Positions 15,233-20,025 of a stretch of 20,025 nucleotides of DNA are shown one piece after another; within the stretch, counting starts at the first letter, position 1; every line of letters starts with the position of its first letter. The position numbers and the translations under genes were made by a program. The notes beneath the pieces were generated by a model. The model was given only the letters and a program-made list of their open reading frames with translations. It had not been told where the DNA came from and searched no databases. This stretch comes from Hyphomicrobium sp. (lineage in GTDB: Bacteria; Pseudomonadota; Alphaproteobacteria; Rhizobiales; Hyphomicrobiaceae), in contig JAUWCP010000019.1 in the NCBI GenBank assembly GCA_030609245.1, forward strand, positions 1 to 20,025. The letters are read 5' to 3'.

Positions 15233-16249
15233 TTAGTGCGCCTGCTGAGGGGCCAATTCGGTGCCGACTTCGCGCAGGCCGCCCATACCAGAGGAGCCCT
15301 TCATGAAGGTGCGCGATCCCGGCACCCGCGCCGGTACGGGAGGCGGCTTGATCGCAACCACGCCGATATCAAAAGGGACGGCCTCTCCATCGCCGCATGT
15401 GCGTCTCACCTGTGCGCTCAAAACGCCAAGCCCTGAGCGGTCGCGCAGAGTCGGCTTGCGCCCGTAGCGGGTCCGCCAGTCTGCAACAATGCCGGTGGCC
15501 TGCTTGCGAATACCATCGCCCGCTCCGCAATAGATGTTCTGGTAGATGTCTTCGATCCAAACACGCTCATAGGGCGGGGCATTTGCGACGGCGACCGAGA
15601 TCAGTGCTAGCGCGCGCACGGGATCGGGCTCCATGTATTTTCCGCGCCACAGCAAGTCGGCGAGAAAGGCTTGCGCGCCCGCGTGGCCCTTTTGGCTCAG
15701 CACCGACAACCAGTGCTTGGCATAGGGTACGTCGCTTTCGATCCCATCGCCGCGCAGATACAGTTTGGCGAGCGCGAATTGGGCATCCTCGTCGCGGAAG
15801 AACTGCGCGGCTTCACGTAGGTATTCGATTGCAATGCCCGAATCGGCCTTAAGACCAACCTCGGGCAGTCCGGTAAGAAGATAGCCGGCGATGCGCGTCA
15901 TCGCCTTGGCGACGTATGGCGCACGTTGCTCGTCGTCGGGATCGACGTCGGTGTGCTCGTCCGCCATCCTCAAATATAGCTTGTAGGCCTTGGCGTGTTC
16001 GGTGTGAGAGCCGTTGTTGTCGGAATAAATTTGCGCCAAATAATAGGGCGCAAGAAACAAGTGCGCATCGGCGGCGTACCGAAGAGCGGGAATAGCAATC
16101 TCGTAATAGCCGCTGTTGAAGGCGCCAATGCCTTGGTCGAGTGCGGCCTGGGGCGAACGATAGGTCGTTCCCGCGAACGCATAGGCCACTGAAGCGCAGA
16201 GCATCACCCCTGCGACAAGACCCGAAACTGCCTTTTTAGATATCTGCAT
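15233..16249 (-). CDS. ExoR-like periplasmic Sel1-repeat protein
   Basis: Exported Sel1/TPR-like repeat protein resembling ExoR, the periplasmic inhibitor of the ExoS/ChvI two-component system in rhizobia. The 338-aa product has a signal peptide (basic start, hydrophobic GLVAGVMLCASVAYA, cut near 24-26). The repeat region runs from about 40 to 225, for example RYAADAHLFLAPYYLAQIYS, ADEHTDVDPDDEQ, DEDAQFALAKLYLRGDGIESD and KGHAGAQAFLADLLWRGKY. The order and wording of these segments match my recollection of ExoR. It is longer than the usual ExoR of about 270 aa: a tail from about 250 adds Pro/Gly-rich sequence and Cys285, with Cys241 before it. ATG 16249 overlaps the ilvD 3' end by 14 bp. The ExoR function is inferred; it could be another Sel1 protein. 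Confidence 0.78.
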   Translation of the reverse strand: MQISKKAVSGLVAGVMLCASVAYAFAGTTYRSPQAALDQGIGAFNSGYYEIAIPALRYAADAHLFLAPYYLAQIYSDNNGSHTEHAKAYKLYLRMADEHTDVDPDDEQRAPYVAKAMTRIAGYLLTGLPEVGLKADSGIAIEYLREAAQFFRDEDAQFALAKLYLRGDGIESDVPYAKHWLSVLSQKGHAGAQAFLADLLWRGKYMEPDPVRALALISVAVANAPPYERVWIEDIYQNIYCGAGDGIRKQATGIVADWRTRYGRKPTLRDRSGLGVLSAQVRRTCGDGEAVPFDIGVVAIKPPPVPARVPGSRTFMKGSSGMGGLREVGTELAPQQAH

Positions 16250-17960
16250 AACAGACCACTTCCACTTTTGCGCCCGCGTGGGTAACCGCGCCATTGCGCG
16301 CAGGCCCCACTTGCTCTGCATATTTCCACAAGGCACCGCTTTGATAGGAATTTGGCGGGGCCTTCCAAACTTTCCTTCGTGCCTCGAGCTCGACCGCGTC
16401 GACCTCCAGGTCGAGCGTACCCTTCTCTGCATCGATGCTGATGATGTCTCCGTCCTTTAGGAGACCGAGAGGACCGCCGAGCACTGCCTCGGGGCCGACG
16501 TGTCCGATACAAAATCCGCGAGTTCCGCCCGAGAAGCGGCCATCGGTGATGAGCGCAACCTTGTCACCCATACCCTGACCGTAGAGCGCCGCCGTCGTCG
16601 ACAGCATCTCGCGCATACCGGGTCCGCCCTTGGGACCCTCGTAGCGGATGACGATCACATCACCCTCTTTGAAGTCGCGCGCCTCAACCGCGCAGAAGGC
16701 ATCTTCCTCGCAATCAAAGACGCGCGCGGGGCCTTTGAAGGTGAGATTTTTCATACCTGCGACCTTCACGATCGCGCCTTCCGGCGCCAGTGAACCTTTC
16801 AGGCCCACCACGCCCCCCGTCGGGGATATAGGATTAGAGACAGGATAAACAACTTTCTGATCTTCATTAAATTTCACGCACTCGAGATTTTGCCGCAATG
16901 TGCGACCTGTGACGGTCAAACAATCGCCGTTCAGTAATCCGCCATCGAGCAGCGCCTTTAAGATCTGCGGCACACCGCCGATATCGTAGACGTCTTTGGC
17001 AACGTATTTTCCGCCCGGCTTCAAATCGGCGATGTAGGGTGTGCGTTTGAAGATCTCAGCCACATCAAACAAGTCGAACTCAATGCCGGCCTCGTTCGCC
17101 ATTGCCGGAAGATGCAGCGCGGCGTTGGTTGACCCGCCGGTCGCGGCCACAATGACTGCCGCATTCTCGAAGGCTTCACGCGTCGCGATATCGCGCGGGC
17201 GAATGCCTTGGGCCAGCAGCTTCATAACGGCCTGGCCGCTTGCGAGCGCATAGGAGTCGCGGCTCTGGTAAGGCGCCGGCGCACCGGCCGAGCCTGATAT
17301 AGCAAGCCCGATCGCCTCGGACACGCAAGCCATGGTGTTGGCGGTAAATTGACCGCCGCACGATCCTGCCGACGGGCAAGCAACGCACTCGAGTTCGTGC
17401 AGCTCCTCGTCCGTCATGCGGCCCGCCGTGTGCATGCCGACACCTTCGAAGACGTCGACGACAGTCACATCCCGGCCTTTGAATTTGCCAGGTAGAATCG
17501 TACCGCCGTACATAAACACCGACGGCACATTGAGGCGCAGCATTGCCATCATCATACCAGGCAGCGACTTGTCGCAGCCCGCGATTCCAACGAGTGCGTC
17601 GTAGCAATGCCCGCGCACTGTGAGTTCGATCGAATCGGCGATTACCTCGCGCGAGACGAGCGACGACTTCATGCCCTGGTGACCCATGGCAATTCCGTCG
17701 GTGACCGTGATGGTGCAAAACTCGCGCGGCGTGCCGCCCGCCTCGTCGACGCCCGTCTTTGCGGCTTGGGCCTGACGCATGAGCGAGATATTGCATGGCG
17801 CTGCCTCGTTCCAGCATGAGACCACGCCCACGAACGGGCGGTGGATATGCTCCTCCTCCAGCCCCATGGCGTAATAGTAGGAGCGGTGGGGCGCCCGGTG
17901 AGGCCCCTCCGTCACATGCCGGCTCGGCAGCTTTGATTTATCGAACGGCTTCGCGTCCAT
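16236..17960 (-). CDS. ilvD: Dihydroxy-acid dehydratase
   Basis: Fe-S dehydratase that makes 2-keto acids in the third common step of valine and isoleucine synthesis and also feeds leucine and pantothenate. The 574-aa product shows the cluster cysteines: Cys56 in AAPCNISLM, Cys129 in IAGCDKSLPG and Cys201 in PSAGSCGGQFTANTM. It also has the catalytic region GRFSGGTRGFCIGH near the C-terminus and the Mg-binding TVTDGIAMGHQGM. Length is normal. The frame stays open to 18086, but ATG 17960 begins the conserved part and has AGGATAAAGAAG upstream; ATG 18008 is less likely. It follows valS after a 439-bp gap that holds a candidate promoter. Its last codons contain the start of the ExoR-like gene. 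Confidence 0.96.
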   Translation of the reverse strand: MDAKPFDKSKLPSRHVTEGPHRAPHRSYYYAMGLEEEHIHRPFVGVVSCWNEAAPCNISLMRQAQAAKTGVDEAGGTPREFCTITVTDGIAMGHQGMKSSLVSREVIADSIELTVRGHCYDALVGIAGCDKSLPGMMMAMLRLNVPSVFMYGGTILPGKFKGRDVTVVDVFEGVGMHTAGRMTDEELHELECVACPSAGSCGGQFTANTMACVSEAIGLAISGSAGAPAPYQSRDSYALASGQAVMKLLAQGIRPRDIATREAFENAAVIVAATGGSTNAALHLPAMANEAGIEFDLFDVAEIFKRTPYIADLKPGGKYVAKDVYDIGGVPQILKALLDGGLLNGDCLTVTGRTLRQNLECVKFNEDQKVVYPVSNPISPTGGVVGLKGSLAPEGAIVKVAGMKNLTFKGPARVFDCEEDAFCAVEARDFKEGDVIVIRYEGPKGGPGMREMLSTTAALYGQGMGDKVALITDGRFSGGTRGFCIGHVGPEAVLGGPLGLLKDGDIISIDAEKGTLDLEVDAVELEARRKVWKAPPNSYQSGALWKYAEQVGPARNGAVTHAGAKVEVVCYADI

Positions 17961-18399
17961 GCTGTCTTCTTTATCCTCGCAGCTTGGGATGCATGCTTTC
18001 ACCGACATTCCCACGAAGCGTCGATTGCGCGTCCCGAAGGCTGCTTGAGCCTCCAAAATGAAACGCCTGTCGCGGGCGTTGGTCAAATGCCACGTCCGCG
18101 TGCCTCCGTAGGTCCCGCATTAAGTACGCTGGCGCTCCTTTGTGGCTCAAAAGAGGCAGTAGCTACGGCAATCGTTGCCCACTCGCCACATCGACTGACA
18201 GAGTACATCATCGCCTTGCCTGACCCTCTGCGTGCCGTCGCGCGAGTTGTATCAGCTTTGCCCCTCAGGCGCTTGGAGACCTGCCTTTTGGGTTCGCCGG
18301 GGTGTCTTTGAAGCACTGCTAACGAGCTAGTGCGGCGCACGAAGGGCTCTCGTTGGGCAAATCAGCGACGTCTAGCGACCATCTGATGGCGGAACGGGG
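17961..18399. other. 439-bp intergenic stretch between valS and ilvD
   Basis: No convincing gene is present. Short open frames exist on both strands (for example 18083-18340 minus and 18045-18311 plus), but they overlap each other and have no recognisable domain or good ribosome binding site. The stretch holds the ilvD promoter candidate (18058-18086). It also contains a 34-nt stem-loop with arms AACGAG/CTCGTT (18321-18354) around an inner GTGC/GCAC hairpin, and a CCATC-T-GATGG palindrome (18379-18389) beside the valS stop. No T-rich tail follows either, so a classical terminator is not shown. Confidence 0.5.
18058..18086 (-). promoter_or_regulatory. Candidate ilvD promoter with an inverted repeat in its spacer
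   Basis: On the minus strand TTGACC (18081-18086) is followed after exactly 17 bp by TTTCAT (18058-18063), five and four consensus matches. Transcription would start near 18051, leaving a leader of about 90 nt. The spacer and -10 edge contain AACGCC-N7-GGCGTT (18062-18080), a perfect 6-bp inverted repeat that could be an operator. Confidence 0.5.
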
Positions 18400-20025
18400 T
18401 CACCCGACAGCTTGCAGGCGCGTCACGGCTGCGGCGAGACGCTTGATCGTCCCTTCGAGCTCCGCCTTGCGTTCGCGCGTTTCCTCGACCGCCGCCTCCT
18501 TCGCCTTGGCGAGGAACTGAGGATTGGCGAGCTTCGTGTCCATCTTGCCGAGATCGCTTTCCGCCTTCTCGATCTCGCGTTCAAGCCGCTTCATCTCAGC
18601 GCCCATATCAATGACACCAGCGAGGGATAACGCCGCGGTCGTCTCGCCAACGACAATAAGCGCGGCACCCTTGGGCGGAGCCTTGGGGAAGGAAATACTC
18701 TCCAGCCGGGCAAGACGGCTGATCGTCTCCTCATGCCGGCGCGCGCGCTCACGCAACGCCACAGTCGCGCCGGGAAGGGCGAGCGGCACCTTAGCGGCGA
18801 CCGGTACATTCATCTCGGTCCTCACCGAGCGGATCTCGCCGATAAGCCGCACAACCCATCCGATTTCTTCATCCACCTTCTCATCGGAAAGGCCGGTGAA
18901 CGACGGCCATTCACCGAGAGCAAGCAGGCTGCGCCGCTTCTCACCGTGCTCCACCATGTGTGCCCACAGCTCTTCTGTGATGAAGGGCATGAAGGGATGC
19001 AGCAGCTTCAGGATTTGGTCGAGCACCCAGGCGACTGTCGCGCGCGTTTCCGCTTTGCTCGTCTCGTCGTCGCCCGTGAGGATCGGCTTGATCAGCTCCA
19101 GGTACCAGTCGCAGAAAATGCCCCAGACGAACGCGTAGATGGCACCGGCCGCCTCGTTGAACTTGTAGGCTTCGATCCCTTGCGTCACGGCAAGGGCTGC
19201 GCGCTCGGTCTCGCCCACGATCCACCGGTTGAGCGTCTCCTTGACGAGCGCAGGGTCGAAGTCGCGCTGGCGCACGCACTCGTTCATCTCCGCAAAGCGT
19301 GACGCGTTCCAAAGCTTGGTCGCGAAATTGCGGTAGCCTTCGACGCGCGCGGTGGAGAGCTTCAAGTCGCGCCCCTGGGCAGCCATGGCGGCGAGCGTGA
19401 AACGCAGCGCGTCGGCGCCATACGTGTCGATCACGCCCAAGGGGTCCATGACGTTGCCCTTGGATTTTGACATTTTCTGCCCGCGTTCGTCGCGCACCAG
19501 CGCGTGGATGTAGACAGTATGGAACGGCACTTCCTTCATGAAGTGCAGCCCCAACATCATCATGCGCGCGATCCAGAAGAAGATGATGTCGAAGCCGGTG
19601 ACGAGCACGCTCGTTGGGTAATAGCGTTTCAGTTCTGGCGTCTCGTCGGGCCAACCAAGCGTAGAAAAGGCCCAAAGGCCCGACGAAAACCACGTGTCGA
19701 GCACGTCCTCGTCGCGCTCAAGCTCAACGTTCGTCTTGTAGTGCTTCTTCGCCGCCGTTTGCGCGCCGCTCTCATCTGCCGCTACGAACACTTTGCCATC
19801 GGGGCCATACCAGGCCGGGATCTGGTGCCCCCACCAGAGCTGACGCGAGATGCACCACGGCTGGATGTTGCGCATCCACTCGAAGTAGGTCTTCTCCCAA
19901 GCCTTAGGAACGAAAACGGTCTTTCCGTCTTCGATTGCTTTAATTGCGGGCGCAGCCAGCGTCTTAGCGTCCACGTACCACTGATCGGTCAGCCACGGCT
20001 CGATCGCAACATGGGAGCGGTCGCC
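18400..20025 (-). CDS. valS: Valyl-tRNA synthetase, C-terminal part (5' end outside the window)
   Basis: Class I synthetase charging tRNA(Val). The last 541 codons are present, more than half of the usual 900-950. The window begins inside the catalytic domain (EPWLTDQWYV), followed by WCISRQLWWGHQIPAWYG and LDTWFSSGLWAFSTLGWP. The KMSKS motif appears in GQKMSKSKGNVMDP. The anticodon-binding helical domain follows (about KLWNASRFAEM to LHPFMPFITEELW). The C-terminal coiled-coil arm (GAEMKRLEREIEKAESDLGK and onward) ends at the TGA in 18400-18402. The frame is uninterrupted to the right edge; the GTG at 19974 is an internal valine codon and not a start. It lies upstream of ilvD on the same strand. 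Confidence 0.97.
   Translation of the reverse strand, partial: GDRSHVAIEPWLTDQWYVDAKTLAAPAIKAIEDGKTVFVPKAWEKTYFEWMRNIQPWCISRQLWWGHQIPAWYGPDGKVFVAADESGAQTAAKKHYKTNVELERDEDVLDTWFSSGLWAFSTLGWPDETPELKRYYPTSVLVTGFDIIFFWIARMMMLGLHFMKEVPFHTVYIHALVRDERGQKMSKSKGNVMDPLGVIDTYGADALRFTLAAMAAQGRDLKLSTARVEGYRNFATKLWNASRFAEMNECVRQRDFDPALVKETLNRWIVGETERAALAVTQGIEAYKFNEAAGAIYAFVWGIFCDWYLELIKPILTGDDETSKAETRATVAWVLDQILKLLHPFMPFITEELWAHMVEHGEKRRSLLALGEWPSFTGLSDEKVDEEIGWVVRLIGEIRSVRTEMNVPVAAKVPLALPGATVALRERARRHEETISRLARLESISFPKAPPKGAALIVVGETTAALSLAGVIDMGAEMKRLEREIEKAESDLGKMDTKLANPQFLAKAKEAAVEETRERKAELEGTIKRLAAAVTRLQAVG

Noticed and set aside
17176..17817. 213-aa open frame on the minus strand inside ilvD
   Set aside because: It is an Arg/Gly-rich shadow in another frame of ilvD.
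18045..18340. Open frames of 85-88 aa on both strands in the valS-ilvD gap
   Set aside because: They overlap each other, lack recognisable motifs and good ribosome binding sites, and long frames arise by chance in GC-rich DNA.
18941..19693. 250-aa open frame inside valS
   Set aside because: Arg/Ala/His-rich out-of-frame shadow of an unmistakable valyl-tRNA synthetase.
1..20025. Whole-window look for tRNA genes, CRISPR repeats, IS ends and phage or defence genes
   Set aside because: No cloverleaf, regularly spaced repeat, transposase or defence domain was recognised; eye inspection could miss a degraded element.

Overview
The window reads as a GC-rich alphaproteobacterial chromosome segment, most likely from the order Hyphomicrobiales (Rhizobiales). 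The strongest pointer is the minus-strand series argS - SPOR-domain protein - nagZ - scpA - scpB - tatA, with dgt next to argS and divergent erpA and xthA beyond it, an arrangement I associate with rhizobia and Hyphomicrobium-like bacteria. An ExoR-like periplasmic Sel1-repeat protein fits the same group. I cannot fix the genus by eye. The window is almost fully coding, and I see no tRNA, rRNA, CRISPR array, IS element or prophage.

Left part (1-8834, all minus strand, transcribed right to left): dgt (dGTPase), argS (arginyl-tRNA synthetase), a one-TM SPOR-domain envelope protein, nagZ (muropeptide recycling), scpA and scpB (SMC partners in chromosome condensation), an orphan FbpC-like ABC ATPase, and the first 14 codons of tatA. 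Most gaps are 20-95 bp, so this could be one long housekeeping transcription unit. The unusual member is the ABC ATPase between scpB and tatA, which has no permease or binding protein beside it.

Middle part (8835-15186): erpA and xthA run on plus, divergent from dgt. An APC-family permease on minus converges on xthA. Divergent from the permease is a two-domain universal stress protein, preceded by a well-placed FNR/FixK-type box. A small secreted protein of unknown function follows and ends in a strong hairpin terminator. Then come a macrodomain protein and an MFS transporter whose genes overlap by 26 bp.

Right part (15233-20025, minus strand): valS (C-terminal part, cut by the window edge), a 439-bp gap with a good candidate ilvD promoter containing an inverted repeat, ilvD (dihydroxy-acid dehydratase), and an ExoR-like periplasmic Sel1-repeat gene whose start codon lies inside the end of ilvD.

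No self-contained new system such as a defence island or biosynthetic cluster is evident. The best leads are regulatory and contextual: two FNR/FixK-like boxes (before the Usp gene and between dgt and erpA), the ilvD-exoR-like overlap, the macrodomain with Cys in place of its usual Asp coupled to an MFS transporter, and the orphan ATPase beside tatA.
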